DNA of 54,080 bases from contig JAUCGK010000003.1 in the NCBI GenBank assembly GCA_030378085.1, positions 1 through 54,080 of the forward strand. Direction: 5' to 3'. Shown in pieces: positions 35,683-45,638 of the stretch. The notes beneath the pieces were generated by a model, which ran no database searches, had not been told where the DNA came from, and saw nothing but the letters and a program-made list of their open reading frames with translations. A program made the position numbers and the translations under genes. This stretch comes from Candidatus Parabeggiatoa sp. HSG14 (GTDB taxonomy: Bacteria > Pseudomonadota > Gammaproteobacteria > Beggiatoales > Beggiatoaceae). Position 1 is the stretch's first letter. Each line of letters opens with the position of its first letter.

Positions 35683-36360
35683 TTAAAACAACTTAGCTGT
35701 TTGCACAATGGTGCGAATATCAGCTCCTTCAAAACCAAGATAAAAAACACGCACTAAAATAGCGATGCTCTTTTTATCGGGTGAAACATAAAGATTACCT
35801 AATTCATATTTCTGGACACCTTGCCGATAATTACTAAGAGAATCAAGGACTTTTTTTACCTTGTCCTTTTTGCTAACACTACTCACCGTGAGTTGGACAG
35901 CGGCCTTTTCGTAAAATTCATCAGGTCCAGGCATCGTCTTTTGCTGCATATCAACATAAATTTTTTGGTTATCGTAGACATAATAATTTGTTTTACGCTC
36001 TTTATCGAAAAGAGGGCCTTTCGCCTGATAACCTATTCGTGGGGGAGTGAGTTTTAGTTTTTTACGGAGTTTCCAAGTTTTCTGGTAGACCTTACTGAGA
36101 ACCTGTAGTTCATCGTCTTCTTCTTCAGAGCCTTCCTTAGAAAAACAACCACTGCGAACACATTCATTGGTGGCAATATCAGCAATAATAATTTTTGCAG
36201 TTGGTATGCCTGAACCATCTTCTATAACCGATTCAATCAAGACAAAAAACTGGCTATCTGATGAGAATCCTAACATATTGAGCTTTCCTTCACCAGCCGC
36301 AAACGAAGAAGTACAAAAACTGACTAATAAAGCTAAAGCCATTATAAAACGTTTGAGCAT
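35683..36360 (-). CDS. Exported DUF2259-like protein
   Basis: 225 residues with a signal peptide (FIMALALLVSFCTSSFAAG). The GFSSDSQFFVLIES and GSGIPTAKIIIADIATNECV stretches fit the DUF2259 pattern of predicted secreted proteins, in which an opening beta strand is followed by a statement-like repeat. A central acidic stretch (EEEDDE) and a predicted beta-rich C-terminus follow. The function of the family is unknown. It lies in the block inserted between nuoI and nuoJ, 56 bp before the amidase gene, with which it may be co-transcribed. Confidence 0.7.
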   Translation of the reverse strand: MLKRFIMALALLVSFCTSSFAAGEGKLNMLGFSSDSQFFVLIESVIEDGSGIPTAKIIIADIATNECVRSGCFSKEGSEEEDDELQVLSKVYQKTWKLRKKLKLTPPRIGYQAKGPLFDKERKTNYYVYDNQKIYVDMQQKTMPGPDEFYEKAAVQLTVSSVSKKDKVKKVLDSLSNYRQGVQKYELGNLYVSPDKKSIAILVRVFYLGFEGADIRTIVQTAKLF

Positions 36361-36518
36361 GTATTAATCTCCTTGGATATGTGTGAACAGAAATCAACTT
36401 AAATAGTTTTTTAGGTAAATAATTCCACAAAACCTATCAGGTTTAAAAAAGAAATTATTTTTATGAACATCTCTAGTACAGGATTGTTCCATTTTCTGTA
36501 CCACTCTTCAAGTCAAAG

Positions 36519-36548
36519 AAATCCGGTTTTTTCAAAAAAATCGGATTT
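36519..36548. repeat. AAATCCGG-type hairpin repeat
   Basis: AAATCCGGTTTTTTC followed by a near-complementary AAAAAAATCGGATTT. A related hairpin (AAACCAAGTTTTTTC...) is at 54005-54033. It abuts the left end of the inverted-repeat element at 36552. Confidence 0.6.
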
Positions 36549-36551
36549 TTC

Positions 36552-36767
36552 GGTACTGGGGTCATTAAATGGGATTGCTTAAAACCAATGATTGATTGAT
36601 GAGGTTATATTAAATTAATCCGCATCAAAAAAATTATGATGATTAATTTATGCTAAGAATACAAGCATACTTGAGCAGCATCGCCCCCCCTCACCAACTT
36701 CAGTTTTTGCTCACAATTACCCGAGTTGCTTGAAATTTAAGCGATCCCATTCAATGACCCCAGTGCC
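36552..36767. mobile_element. MITE-like element, family G
   Basis: A 216-bp element with imperfect ~30-bp inverted ends: GGTACTGGGGTCATTAAATG at the left and the near-complement CATTCAATGACCCCAGTGCC at the right. No clear target duplication was found. It lies in the 627-bp gene-free gap between the YwqK-like and DUF2259-like genes. Confidence 0.72.
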
Positions 36768-36812
36768 AATAAGACTTAAAATAGCGAAATTTGAAATGAC
36801 TTATTAGAATAA

Positions 36813-36940
36813 GGAACGAGGATTTTATAAAATCCCAAACTAAGGATTTAATAATGTCCACGTTTAAACCTGATAGGTTTTGAAAATCTGTCAGGTTTGG
36901 TTCAAGCGTTTTTTCAGTTATTAAATCCTCATTCCTAAAG
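36813..36940. repeat. Palindromic repeat element, family E, second copy
   Basis: GGAACGAGGATTTTATAA at the left and TTATTAAATCCTCATTCC at the right are inverted repeats, with the imperfect AACCTGATAGGTTTT/GAAAATCTGTCAGGTTT palindrome inside. It has the same organisation as 1141-1242. Confidence 0.68.
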
Positions 36941-36988
36941 TGTAGTTTGTTATGGCATTAAATATACCAATAACCTATTAGCATTTTG

Positions 36989-37684
36989 TCAATACCACAA
37001 TAACCACCACCACCGAAACCACGGATCAACTCTTCTTCTTTTGACCATTTCGTTGTCTTGGTAATATCTAATAGCCTTAAGATTACCTTTTTTGTCAAAC
37101 TCTTTACTGACTCCATTCAGTAAACCATCCTTGTCAAAATCTGAATGTATCAACCACTTTTCACCTGTGCTATAGTAAAGAGTAGCAAATGATGGCTCAC
37201 CATTTTTGAATATCCAGTCTCCTTGTAATTTTCCATGCACATAGTAGCCTTTTGCACTACCTTCTTTTTTTCCGTTTTGATAATTCCGTTCCGCTTTTTT
37301 TTTGCCATTCCGGTAAAACTCAATTTCTAGCCCATCACGTTTACCGTTAACTAAGATACGTTGACGAAATAGTTCCCCACTTGAGTAATATTCAAGCTGA
37401 GTTTCCACTTTTTTGCCATCTTCATACTTTAGTACATACTCTATATCTCCATTCCGGCGAAATTCTTTCTTAGCAATTAATTTACTTGCCTTGTAAATTA
37501 ATTCTGCTTTGATTTCACCACTTTCATGATATTCTTTAGTTGTACCATGTAATTGATTATTTAGATAACGATATTCAAAATGCACAGTACCACTTTCATA
37601 AAATGTTCTAGTTTCTTGCGATTGTGCTGTTATAGATAAAAAAAGCATTATTGCAAGGCACACAATCTTGATGAACGATTGCAT
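36989..37684 (-). CDS. Exported YwqK-like (MORN-type repeat) protein
   Basis: About 231 residues. ATG at 37684 is chosen because AGGAG stands at the right distance and a good signal peptide follows (MQSFIKIVCLAIMLFLSITA). The longer open frame to 37732 would overlap nuoI. The body is a series of YwqK/MORN-like repeats, each of the form G-E/K-xx-x-x-x-Y-x-N-G-K-x-x-G (for example YRNGKKKAERNYQNGKKEG). Such repeats are common in exported proteins of unknown role; the family name links it to B. subtilis antitoxin YwqK, but no toxin gene is next to it. It directly follows nuoI on the transcript. Confidence 0.8.
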   Translation of the reverse strand: MQSFIKIVCLAIMLFLSITAQSQETRTFYESGTVHFEYRYLNNQLHGTTKEYHESGEIKAELIYKASKLIAKKEFRRNGDIEYVLKYEDGKKVETQLEYYSSGELFRQRILVNGKRDGLEIEFYRNGKKKAERNYQNGKKEGSAKGYYVHGKLQGDWIFKNGEPSFATLYYSTGEKWLIHSDFDKDGLLNGVSKEFDKKGNLKAIRYYQDNEMVKRRRVDPWFRWWWLLWY

Positions 37685-37712
37685 AAAATATTCTCCTAAA
37701 CCACAACACAAC

Positions 37713-38204
37713 TCAGCGATAAGGTGCATCAATGGCTCTATCGGCAGCTAACTGTTTTTCTACTTGATCACCTACTGCTAATAATTTCTCCTTTGTCATT
37801 AACAAATCACCACGTTGTTCTCCATGGTATTCAAAAATACGAGTTTCTACGATAGAATCCACAGGACAAGATTCTTCACAAAAACCACAAAAGATACACT
37901 TGGTTAAGTCAATATCATAGCGGGTTGTTCTGCGACTACCATCTTCACGAACAGCGGCTTCAATAGTAATCGCCAATGCGGGACACACGGCTTCACAGAG
38001 TTTACAAGCAATACAACGTTCTTCACCATTCGGATAACGTCGTAAAGCATGAAGTCCTCGAAAACGGTGCGATAGCGGTGTTTTTTCATCCGGATATTGC
38101 ACCGTGATTTTTTTCTTAAATAAATACCGCCCAGTGACAGTTAACCCTTTTATTAATTCCCATAAAAAGAGGGTTTTAATGTAATTAGCAATGGCGTTTT
38201 TCAT
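37713..38204 (-). CDS. nuoI: NADH-quinone oxidoreductase subunit I
   Basis: About 163 residues with start ATG 38204 behind GAGGTGAAA; an open frame to 38222 would begin inside nuoH. Two [4Fe-4S] clusters (N6a/N6b) are coordinated by [12 protein letters not shown] and [12 protein letters not shown]. This peripheral subunit passes electrons towards the N2 cluster and quinone. It follows nuoH with a small overlap or gap and precedes the YwqK-like gene, where nuoJ would normally follow. Confidence 0.97.
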   Translation of the reverse strand: MKNAIANYIKTLFLWELIKGLTVTGRYLFKKKITVQYPDEKTPLSHRFRGLHALRRYPNGEERCIACKLCEAVCPALAITIEAAVREDGSRRTTRYDIDLTKCIFCGFCEESCPVDSIVETRIFEYHGEQRGDLLMTKEKLLAVGDQVEKQLAADRAIDAPYR

Positions 38205-38211
38205 TTTCACC

Positions 38212-39267
38212 TCACGCAACAAACCACGGTGGCAATTTCATAAGTATAAATAAGCCAACAAGGACTATCCATACTAAAGTAATAGGAATAAAGATTTTCC
38301 ATCCTAACCGCATGATTTGGTCATAACGGTAGCGTGGAAACGTAGCACGGAACCATAAGAAAAAGAATAAAAGTGTCGCCATTTTAGCAAGCATCCAAAA
38401 AATGCCTGGCACCCATGAAAAAAGGTTTTCCAAAACGGGTATTCCCTGAAAAGGTGACAACCACCCACCCAAAAACATAATAGCAGCCAAAGCGGAAATT
38501 AAAATCATATTCGCATATTCTGCTAAAAAGAAAAGGGCAAACAGCATTCCCGAATATTCCACATGGAAACCTGCGACAATTTCAGATTCACCTTCAGCAA
38601 CATCAAAAGGGGCACGGTTGGTTTCAGCAACCCCAGAAATAAAATAAATGACAAATAATGGCAACAATGGCAACCAAAACCAATGAATGATGCTACCTTT
38701 TTGTGCGGCCACGATGTCACCAAGATTTAAACTCCCCGCAGCCATTAACACACCAACGATGGCAAAACCCATTGCGATTTCATAAGAGACAACTTGTGCA
38801 GTAACACGTAATGTGCTTAAAAACGCATATTTGGAGTTAGAAGCCCATCCCGCAATGATAACACCATAGACTCCAATAGAAGTCATCGCAAGGATATAGA
38901 GTACTCCTGCATTAATATCAGCCAGTACCCAACCATCGGCAAAAGGTATTACTGCCCATGCAGCTAAAGCGGGGGCAATTGACAATATGGGCGCAATCAC
39001 AAATAAAAAACGGTCAGAGTTTGAAGGAATGATAATTTCCTTAAACAATAATTTCAGAGTATCAGCAATGGGTTGTCCTAAACCACGTCCCCTTCGTAAG
39101 AGAGGTATGGCCGAGAAGTTTACCCGATTGGGACCGATACGCACTTGCATATAACCTATAATTTTGCGTTCCGCATAAGTCAAATAAGCAACCGCCAAAA
39201 TAATAGGTATCAGAATAATAACAATCTGGACAAGAGTTTTACCGAGAATCCAAAGTGTTTCAACCAT
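38212..39267 (-). CDS. nuoH: NADH-quinone oxidoreductase subunit H
   Basis: 351 residues, eight or so membrane helices, normal NuoH. This subunit forms the quinone-binding chamber entrance. Conserved loops are clear: [20 protein letters not shown], and [20 protein letters not shown] with its acidic residues, and [15 protein letters not shown] precedes the ATG. It is 35 bp after nuoG and coupled to nuoI. Confidence 0.97.
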   Translation of the reverse strand: MVETLWILGKTLVQIVIILIPIILAVAYLTYAERKIIGYMQVRIGPNRVNFSAIPLLRRGRGLGQPIADTLKLLFKEIIIPSNSDRFLFVIAPILSIAPALAAWAVIPFADGWVLADINAGVLYILAMTSIGVYGVIIAGWASNSKYAFLSTLRVTAQVVSYEIAMGFAIVGVLMAAGSLNLGDIVAAQKGSIIHWFWLPLLPLFVIYFISGVAETNRAPFDVAEGESEIVAGFHVEYSGMLFALFFLAEYANMILISALAAIMFLGGWLSPFQGIPVLENLFSWVPGIFWMLAKMATLLFFFLWFRATFPRYRYDQIMRLGWKIFIPITLVWIVLVGLFILMKLPPWFVA

Positions 39268-39302
39268 TATAATGTATTCCCTTTGATAACTAATTGTATA
39301 AG

Positions 39303-41684
39303 TTAAGTGGCAGCACTTAATTCAATTTGTCCATGCCACGCACCCAATTCAAGGTTTTTGATTTGTCCTGCATAAATCAACACGCCATCATTTGGAACAC
39401 GATCATCAAGCACGATAGGCAAAGTGATTTGGATACCATTTTGTTTAACTTGAACGTGAGTATTTCCATTGACTTCTAAACCGGCTTGTGTCGCAACATG
39501 CGTATTAAGATGTACACCGTCAGTCATTTTAGCATCTATGGTACGTTGTAATGCACTGGAACGGCGCACTAATGCATCAACTGAATAAATGGGTATTTCT
39601 GTAATACGTTGTAATCCCTTAGCAGATTCAGAAGTTAAAGCATTAGGTATTTGCCAAGCAGCGCGATTATTAGCTGTTTTATCACCGACTTGTTGATGCA
39701 ACTCATCACGCACTTGATCGGAGCTTATATAATCAAATCCATCAATATTAAATAGATTACCCAATACCCGTAAAATTTTCCATGCTGGACGTACTTCGCC
39801 TGGGGGATTGACAACACCGTTAAAACTTTGCCATCTGCCCTCACCATTAACATAAGTTCCTGATGTTTCTGCAAATAATGCAATAGGTAACATCACATCT
39901 GCATAATTTTCTATTGCTGATGTACGATAGGCACTTAACGATATCACAAAATCGGCTTTTTTAAGTGTAGCCTTAGCCGCCGCACCATCCCAACTATCCA
40001 ATTCGGGTTCAAGTCCCAGCAACACATACCCCTTCATGCCTTGGGTAAGCATCGTGTATGCGTCTAATCCCTCAGTTTCAACCGGTACACCCCCCGCGCT
40101 CCGATGTGGCAAAACTCCTGCTAACCATGCTCCCGATGTATTACCCTCTCCCAAATAACCTAAATTAGCACTGGCTAATTTGGCAATAATGGCTGCCAAA
40201 GTACGAATCATAGCAAACTGTGGATGGGCGGTAGCTAAATGACCCAATAATACTGTTCTTTTTTCGCCCGTACCCAAAGATTGAGCCATAGCCCGTTGAT
40301 TTTCATTGGGAGATATTTCTGCTAACAATGTTTTCACACTGGCAGGGAGAAGTATTCCTTTATTCTCTAATAAAGCTTTAGCAATCCCTGCTAAATTGTC
40401 CACCCAAGCCGTAGGCGAAGTAATAATCTTTTTTGCAATTTGAAAATTAAATTCATAATCAATGGGATTAACCAATATTACTTTTGCACCACGCAAAGTC
40501 GCTTTACGCAAACGATGATTAAGTAATGGTTGCTCTTTGCGAAGATGCGAGCCAATAATTAAAGCCGCATCACACTGTTCCAAATCCGTAATTGCTTGAC
40601 CTAAATAAGGAAATAGCGATGCCTCGTTTTGATCACTAAAATCAACTTGGCGCAGACGATGATCAATATTTTGGCTGCCAATACCCCGCATTACCTTTTG
40701 TAATAAATACAACTCTTCAACGGTGGCAGTGGGCGAGCCTAATGCACCAACTGCGCTATTCCCATGCGCGTTTATCACGCCTTTAAAACTATCAACGGCA
40801 AAAGCTAATGCGTGTTCCCAATCAGTTTCTTGCCAAACACCGTCCTTTTTAATCATAGGGGCAGTTAATCGATCACTAGCAGTTAAACCTTCATAACTAA
40901 AACGATCCCGATCAGAAATCCAAACTTCATTAATAGCCTCATTTTCACAAGGGGCAACGCGCATAACTTGATTGCGACGGATGTGCATAGAAAGATTGGA
41001 ACCCACCACATCATGGGGAGCTATCGTACCACGTTGCTGCATTTCCCAAGCACGCGCCGAAAAACGGAAAGGCTTTGAAGTCAACGCACCCACTGGACAC
41101 AAATCAACCATATTACCCGATAATTCAGAGGTGATATTTTTCTCAATATAAGGCCCAATTTGAGTATGCTCACCACGCCCTGGTGCCCCCATTTCTGGAA
41201 TACCACTAATCTCCTGGCTAAAACGCACACAACGAGTACAGTGAATACAACGCGTCATATCGGTGGCAATCAGCGGTCCTAAATTCTTATCAAAAACAAC
41301 CCGTTTACCCTCTTGATAACGTGAAGTATCTTTACCATAGCCCACAGCTATATCTTGCAACTCACATTCACCCCCTTGATCGCAAATAGGACAATCTAAA
41401 GGATGATTAATGAGCAAAAATTCCATGACGGCTTTTTGAGCAGCAAGAGCTTTAGTAGAACGTGTCCACACTTTCATGCCATCCATAATGGGAGTCGCAC
41501 AGGCGGGCATAGGCTTAGGTGCTCTTTCAACTTCTACCAAACACATCCGACAATTAGCAGCCACCGACAATTTTTTGTGATAACAAAAACGAGGGATGTC
41601 AATACTATTGGCATCGGTTACTTGTATTAACGTTTTCCCCAGTTCGGTTTCGTAGGATTTACCATCTATTTCAATCGTTACCAT
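39303..41684 (-). CDS. nuoG: NADH-quinone oxidoreductase subunit G
   Basis: 793 residues. The N-terminal ferredoxin domain has the [2Fe-2S] cysteines ([18 protein letters not shown], then CATPI). A His-Cys [4Fe-4S] site follows ([17 protein letters not shown]), and then CIHCTRC and [13 protein letters not shown]. The long molybdopterin-oxidoreductase-like C-terminal half lacks a cofactor role, as in other NuoG. It is the first nuo gene on this transcript; nuoA-F are not upstream in the window. The 1.1-kb gene-free stretch before it should contain its promoter. Confidence 0.96.
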   Translation of the reverse strand: MVTIEIDGKSYETELGKTLIQVTDANSIDIPRFCYHKKLSVAANCRMCLVEVERAPKPMPACATPIMDGMKVWTRSTKALAAQKAVMEFLLINHPLDCPICDQGGECELQDIAVGYGKDTSRYQEGKRVVFDKNLGPLIATDMTRCIHCTRCVRFSQEISGIPEMGAPGRGEHTQIGPYIEKNITSELSGNMVDLCPVGALTSKPFRFSARAWEMQQRGTIAPHDVVGSNLSMHIRRNQVMRVAPCENEAINEVWISDRDRFSYEGLTASDRLTAPMIKKDGVWQETDWEHALAFAVDSFKGVINAHGNSAVGALGSPTATVEELYLLQKVMRGIGSQNIDHRLRQVDFSDQNEASLFPYLGQAITDLEQCDAALIIGSHLRKEQPLLNHRLRKATLRGAKVILVNPIDYEFNFQIAKKIITSPTAWVDNLAGIAKALLENKGILLPASVKTLLAEISPNENQRAMAQSLGTGEKRTVLLGHLATAHPQFAMIRTLAAIIAKLASANLGYLGEGNTSGAWLAGVLPHRSAGGVPVETEGLDAYTMLTQGMKGYVLLGLEPELDSWDGAAAKATLKKADFVISLSAYRTSAIENYADVMLPIALFAETSGTYVNGEGRWQSFNGVVNPPGEVRPAWKILRVLGNLFNIDGFDYISSDQVRDELHQQVGDKTANNRAAWQIPNALTSESAKGLQRITEIPIYSVDALVRRSSALQRTIDAKMTDGVHLNTHVATQAGLEVNGNTHVQVKQNGIQITLPIVLDDRVPNDGVLIYAGQIKNLELGAWHGQIELSAAT

Positions 41685-42811
41685 TATTTGTTATCCATGT
41701 AAACGATGATGAATGAAAAATTAAAATAAAAAATAAAAAAAATTAAGATAACTCCCAATAATATACCATCGAAAATATTGTATCCCACTTTAAAATTTTA
41801 AGGGAATTTAGGATTGGTATTTTATTATTTGGGAGTTACTCAATTAATGAAAAATTTATGTAATCAATAGATTTATGTAACCATCAAAATTATTTGTTGC
41901 GTATATATTATAAGTGAGTTTTATTTTTAATTTATGTGTATCCAGTATGGGACATATTATACATCAACGATTCATCATATTTTAGGCATGGTTTAAAAAG
42001 GGTAATAAAAAGGTAACATGGAATCCAAACCTTCAGGTTTGGAATGCCCAAACCTAAAGGTTTAGACTCCAGCATTACTACATTTTGAGTGTTACCCTGA
42101 ATTGAACCATGCCATATTTTACTTAAGTAGCTTATTAAGAAACATTAAATAATTCACAAGGTTATACATTTTTAATTTCTAATTTTATTTTGCTATATAA
42201 AATCAATACTTCAGAAATAACACAAAATTTGAAGAGTATATCACGATACAAAAAAAGTAAAGTCCTGATATATTAGAAATAAATTTATTCTAACTTAATG
42301 AATTTATTAAAAATTGATATTTATTCAAATGAATATGGTTCAAAAAATGACGGTAAAAGGGTAACATATCGAAATTAAAATTTCTCACATAACAAATTGG
42401 CATTAGTGAAGGTATTGTATAACAAAGTTTCACACAAAGTACGCTTTTCACTTAAAAATTCATTAACACATTGTCAAACTCATGAAATATAAAAATTAAA
42501 AATAAATTCTAAAAATAAAATTGATTTTAATAATTGATTTACGATTTAGCATAATTTAAATAATTATCTTTAAAATAATACCTTCGCCAAATTGATGGTT
42601 ATTTCGTTCATTACGCTTCGCTAATTCCCTAAACCTAAGTGATATCAAAGTTTCGTTCATGAAGCACGATTTTCCGAAACCCTTGTCAAGGCAAAAGTTT
42701 TTGCGTGCAAAAACTTTTATAGCATTTCCCAATTTAACCTCCTCTAATCCCCTCCAATTTGAAATCTGTAAACTTTTATTCATTTTTCGCTCTTTACTCT
42801 TTTGTAAGACC
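41685..42811. other. Gene-free AT-rich region upstream of nuoG
   Basis: About 1.1 kb without a supportable gene. It holds a MITE-like element (41985-42113) and, near 42715-42760, a diverged relative of the family A repeat (ATAGCATTTCCCAATTTAAC followed by CCTCTAATCCCCTCC). The open frame at 42556-42813 runs through that repeat and is not accepted. The nuoG promoter should be in the first few hundred bases, but no clear boxes were recognised. Confidence 0.6.
41985..42113. mobile_element. MITE-like element with 8-bp target duplication
   Basis: A 129-bp element with ends GGCATGGTT and AACCATGCC; slightly inside, GGGTAA and TTACCC also pair. Direct 8-bp repeats ATATTTTA lie at 41977-41984 and 42114-42121. 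The centre is the GGAATCCAAACC/GGTTTAGACTCC palindrome, a diverged GGAGTCCAAA-family unit. Confidence 0.85.
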
Positions 42812-42849
42812 AAAAAAAACCTTCGAGGTTTTTTAAACCTTGAAGGTCA
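42812..42849 (-). terminator. Intrinsic terminator of the thioesterase/SnoaL-like operon
   Basis: On the minus strand ACCTTCAAGGTTT and AAACCTCGAAGGT pair with one mismatch around a short loop and are followed by a run of T. It lies ~110 bp after the stop of the thioesterase gene at 42960. Confidence 0.78.
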
Positions 42850-42959
42850 CTATTTTTTTAAGTATAAGAAAATCACCTTTCCTACCTTAATAACGCGCCG
42901 TTAGGAATGAGCGATGGGACACTTTTTTGAGGAGGGAGAAGCTGAAAGGTTTCCTTACC

Positions 42960-43376
42960 CTATTTAAAGAAATAGGGAGTAAGAGCTTCGCGTAGTGATT
43001 TTGGTATTGGTGTTGGTACTGTACTCCCATTTTTTTTTAACATGCAAGCGACTTGTTGTTCGCCTCTCGCAATGAGTTCTTCATTTTTATCGCGAAAATA
43101 ATCAAACAACATCGTTACTCGACTTTCGGTGACAGCCCCAGCTTGCATTCGTACATAAACTTCATCAAAAGCAAAAAGCTCATTGAAGTATTCACAAGAA
43201 ACGCGAGTTGTCACCATCACTAAATCTTCATTTAATTGTTCTAATACATCAGGAGCATGATCCCTTAAAAACATCTCTCGACAACTGCCTTGCCAACGGA
43301 TGTGGTTTGCATAATAAACATTGCCAACTAAGTTAGTGTCTTCAAAGGTGATGATATGATGCCATTCATAATACAT
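42960..43376 (-). CDS. Acyl-CoA/polyketide thioesterase, enediyne (DynE7/CalE7-like) type
   Basis: 138 residues, a single hotdog domain of the 4HBT class. The N-terminal segment FEDTNLVGNVYYANHIRWQG followed by CREMFL is very close to enediyne biosynthesis thioesterases, which release polyene chains from iterative polyketide synthases. General YbgC-like thioesterases have Asp at a key place (e.g. DxxGHVY), whereas here it is EDTNLVGNVYY. It starts one base after the SnoaL-like gene's stop, so the two form an operon ended by the terminator at 42812-42849. No polyketide synthase is in the window; the substrate is unknown. Confidence 0.82.
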   Translation of the reverse strand: MYYEWHHIITFEDTNLVGNVYYANHIRWQGSCREMFLRDHAPDVLEQLNEDLVMVTTRVSCEYFNELFAFDEVYVRMQAGAVTESRVTMLFDYFRDKNEELIARGEQQVACMLKKNGSTVPTPIPKSLREALTPYFFK

Positions 43377-43377
43377 A

Positions 43378-44352
43378 TTATTCGGCTGTAGTCATTTCTG
43401 GAACAACACCAATTAATTTCATTAAACCAAGCGCATCAGCATAATGCCAAATTTCTACAATTTTCCCTGAAGCAAGCCGATAAACTTGAGTGCTTTTCAT
43501 TTGTCCAGGAATGCCAGCGGCAGGTATCGGTAAACCTTCACCACCGACATAAGTAGCATCAAAGGTAATACGTGCAGTGACTTTATCACCCTCAGCAATC
43601 ATATCATCAAAAGTAATACTGATGTCATCCAAAATGGTGTGATACCAATTAAAGATTCCTTTTAAAGCCTGTGGACCAGTACCAAATTCTGGTGTAAATG
43701 AGTCAAGAAGGTGTACTACTGCATTTTCTGCAATGATTTCGCCTGCCACTTGATCAAAATCACTCACCGTCTGGCTTGAAAATCCGTTCAATAAGCCACG
43801 GACAACGCCTTTATTTTTTGTTAAGGTATCAGGTTCACCTTGGGCTTGTTCAGGGATAACACCAATTAATTTCATTAAACCAAGCGCGTCAGCATAATGC
43901 CAAATTTCTACAATTTTCCCTTCTGCAAGCCGATAAACTTGAGTGCTTTTCATTTGTCCAGGAATGCCAGCGGCAGGTATCGGTAAACCTTCGCCACCGA
44001 CATAAGTAGCATCAAAGGTAATACGTGCAGTGACTTTATCACCCTCTGTAATCATATCATCAAAAGTAATACTGATGTCATCCAAAATGGTGTGATACCA
44101 ATTAAAAATCCCTTTTAAAGCCTGTGGGCCAGTACCAAATTCTGGTGTAAATGAGTCAAAAAGGTGTATTACGGCATCTTCTGCAATGATTTCGCCTGCC
44201 ACTTGATCAAAATCACTCACCGTCTGGCTTGAAAATCCGTTCAATAAATCGGCTCTCTGGTAATTTGCGTGGTTTGTAACTAATTGATTGCAAAACATAT
44301 ATTTATCTTCCATCAAAATAGAAAAGGTTCTGTTGAAAGAAGTACTAAACAT
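43378..44352 (-). CDS. Tandem SnoaL-like (NTF2-fold) protein, two near-identical domains
   Basis: 324 residues made of two copies of a SnoaL/ester-cyclase-like NTF2 domain, each opening LLNGFSSQTVSDFDQVAGEI and closing IVEIWHYADALGLMKLIGV. The DNA copies (about 43397-43800 and 43852-44247) are offset by 453 bp and nearly identical, so the duplication is recent or gene-converted. SnoaL-type enzymes act on polyketide ring closure, but many homologues have other or no known activity. The start is uncertain: ATG 44298 (MFCNQL) has GGAAG in front, whereas ATG 44352 gives an extra 18 residues. Coupled to the enediyne-type thioesterase. Confidence 0.85.
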   Translation of the reverse strand: MFSTSFNRTFSILMEDKYMFCNQLVTNHANYQRADLLNGFSSQTVSDFDQVAGEIIAEDAVIHLFDSFTPEFGTGPQALKGIFNWYHTILDDISITFDDMITEGDKVTARITFDATYVGGEGLPIPAAGIPGQMKSTQVYRLAEGKIVEIWHYADALGLMKLIGVIPEQAQGEPDTLTKNKGVVRGLLNGFSSQTVSDFDQVAGEIIAENAVVHLLDSFTPEFGTGPQALKGIFNWYHTILDDISITFDDMIAEGDKVTARITFDATYVGGEGLPIPAAGIPGQMKSTQVYRLASGKIVEIWHYADALGLMKLIGVVPEMTTAE

Positions 44353-44512
44353 TTATATGTCTGCATTTCATTGCTTTTTCACTATTATCCGAAGAACGAA
44401 AAAATTGGAGAAGCCTGAGTTTAATTCAAAGAATCAAAATCTGTCATGATTCCCTTATTTGCTTCCGTTAGTTATAATATTATGTTTTTACTATTGTTTT
44501 TTACAACGCAAA

Positions 44513-44791
44513 TTACCAGAGAGCCAATAAATCACGGACAATTTTTTTATAGCTCAATTCACTTCCTAAAGGTGTTGCCCTTTTGAGGACAAAATCAAGA
44601 ACAGGGTTATCAGTTGCCTGTTGCATAGTTGCCTGATAGACACCGATTGATTCACCACTACCAGACAATACTTCAACTTTAGGAATATGCAACTCACCTG
44701 TACCCATGTTGAATGTAGACATTTCATTAGCGTTAGTCGTGGTACATCCCATCCCTACCAGAATGGAGAGTGTCAGAATTTTTGCTTTCAT
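44513..44791 (-). CDS. Small exported protein
   Basis: 92 residues from ATG 44791. The N-terminus is a signal peptide (MKAKILTLSILVGMGCTTTN). A lipoprotein cleavage before the Cys (GMGC) is possible, although the lipobox is not ideal; the alternative is cleavage after NA. The mature part has no recognised domain. It is the last gene downstream of the chemotaxis-like cluster, 160 bp after the nearer CheW-like gene, and its link to the cluster is uncertain. Confidence 0.65.
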   Translation of the reverse strand: MKAKILTLSILVGMGCTTTNANEMSTFNMGTGELHIPKVEVLSGSGESIGVYQATMQQATDNPVLDFVLKRATPLGSELSYKKIVRDLLALW

Positions 44792-44839
44792 AGTCAATCC
44801 TACCTAAGTTTTTTTAGAGTCTTTAAACAAAAGTTTTGG

Positions 44840-44868
44840 ATAAGTATCAAAGCTGAAGCTTTGAACTC
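44840..44868. repeat. AAAGCTGAAGCTTT hairpin (half of the GGAGTCCAAA repeat)
   Basis: TCAAAGCTGAAGCTTTGAACTC is one arm of the GGAGTCCAAAGC repeat family; only the inner palindrome and one flank are kept. It lies between the small exported protein and the CheW-like gene. Confidence 0.55.
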
Positions 44869-44950
44869 TAAATTGATTTGAATTAAATATATAATGTAGC
44901 AACTTTTCTATAAAAAGGAAACATAATTTCAAAATATTTTGATTTAAAAC

Positions 44951-45445
44951 TTAATGAGAACTTTGTATAAAGGTATTGAATGCTTCTGAAAATAGATAGG
45001 CCATATCTATAACTGGGATAGCAACACCTTCATGGGAAAAACAAGATAATGCTAAAGGTTTCCAATATTCTTGATGAGCTAAAATATCACATGCTTGATT
45101 ATCACTGACATAAATACTTTGTGGTGTAGTGGCTAAATGTAAGCCCCCATAATGAATAGGATGGGTTGGATCATCTTGATAAAGTGAAATTCCTATCACA
45201 TAACCTGTTGGTGGTGAAGTAACTTGTTGTTTTTCAAGCAACATACTGGAAACATCAAGTACAGGCAAAATACGTTCTTCATGAATCAATACTTCGTTGC
45301 AATAAGGTGACACACAAGGTATGTCAAACAATGTTGGTGATATGAGTACTTGCAACATTTCATGATGTCCCACTGCTGCTTGTAAACCGCTACCAAAATC
45401 TAATAGCCATGCTCGACTGGTTTCTGCAACGTCTTCTTCAATCAT
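44951..45445 (-). CDS. CheW-like chemosensory adaptor
   Basis: 164 residues with the CheW-type pattern of two beta barrels: AWLLDFGSGLQAAVGHHEM at the start, the central VLIHEERILPVLDVSSML, and the end IPVIDMAYLF. Such proteins couple receptors to CheA-type kinases. It lies downstream of the ChpA-like kinase, the other CheW-like gene and a MITE. In Pseudomonas a CheW-like ChpC follows ChpA. Two divergent adaptors suggest alternative inputs. Confidence 0.78.
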   Translation of the reverse strand: MIEEDVAETSRAWLLDFGSGLQAAVGHHEMLQVLISPTLFDIPCVSPYCNEVLIHEERILPVLDVSSMLLEKQQVTSPPTGYVIGISLYQDDPTHPIHYGGLHLATTPQSIYVSDNQACDILAHQEYWKPLALSCFSHEGVAIPVIDMAYLFSEAFNTFIQSSH

Positions 45446-45472
45446 TTTTATTTTTCACATCGTGTTATTTTA

Positions 45473-45624
45473 CTGATGTTACGCACTGCACTTCCAAAAG
45501 TGAATATTGGAGTGCAAAATTTATTTTGCAAGGATTAGGAGTGCAAAATTTATTTTGCGAGGAGTTGTCTAGTTGGCAAAATAAATTTGAAACGAAAGTT
45601 TGGAAGCCATCTGCGTAACATCAG
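45473..45624. mobile_element. MITE-like element, family D, with 8-bp target duplication
   Basis: A 152-bp element with perfect ends CTGATGTTACGCA and TGCGTAACATCAG. The 8-bp direct repeat TTATTTTA lies at 45465-45472 and 45625-45632. Inside are two GGAGTGCAAAATTTATTTTG units in direct orientation. It sits between the two CheW-like genes and does not interrupt either of them. Confidence 0.9.
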
Positions 45625-45638
45625 TTATTTTAATTGCA

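Noticed and set aside
42556-42813. 85-residue minus-strand open frame
   Set aside because: It passes through a diverged family A repeat and low-complexity DNA, lacks a ribosome site and shows no known motif.
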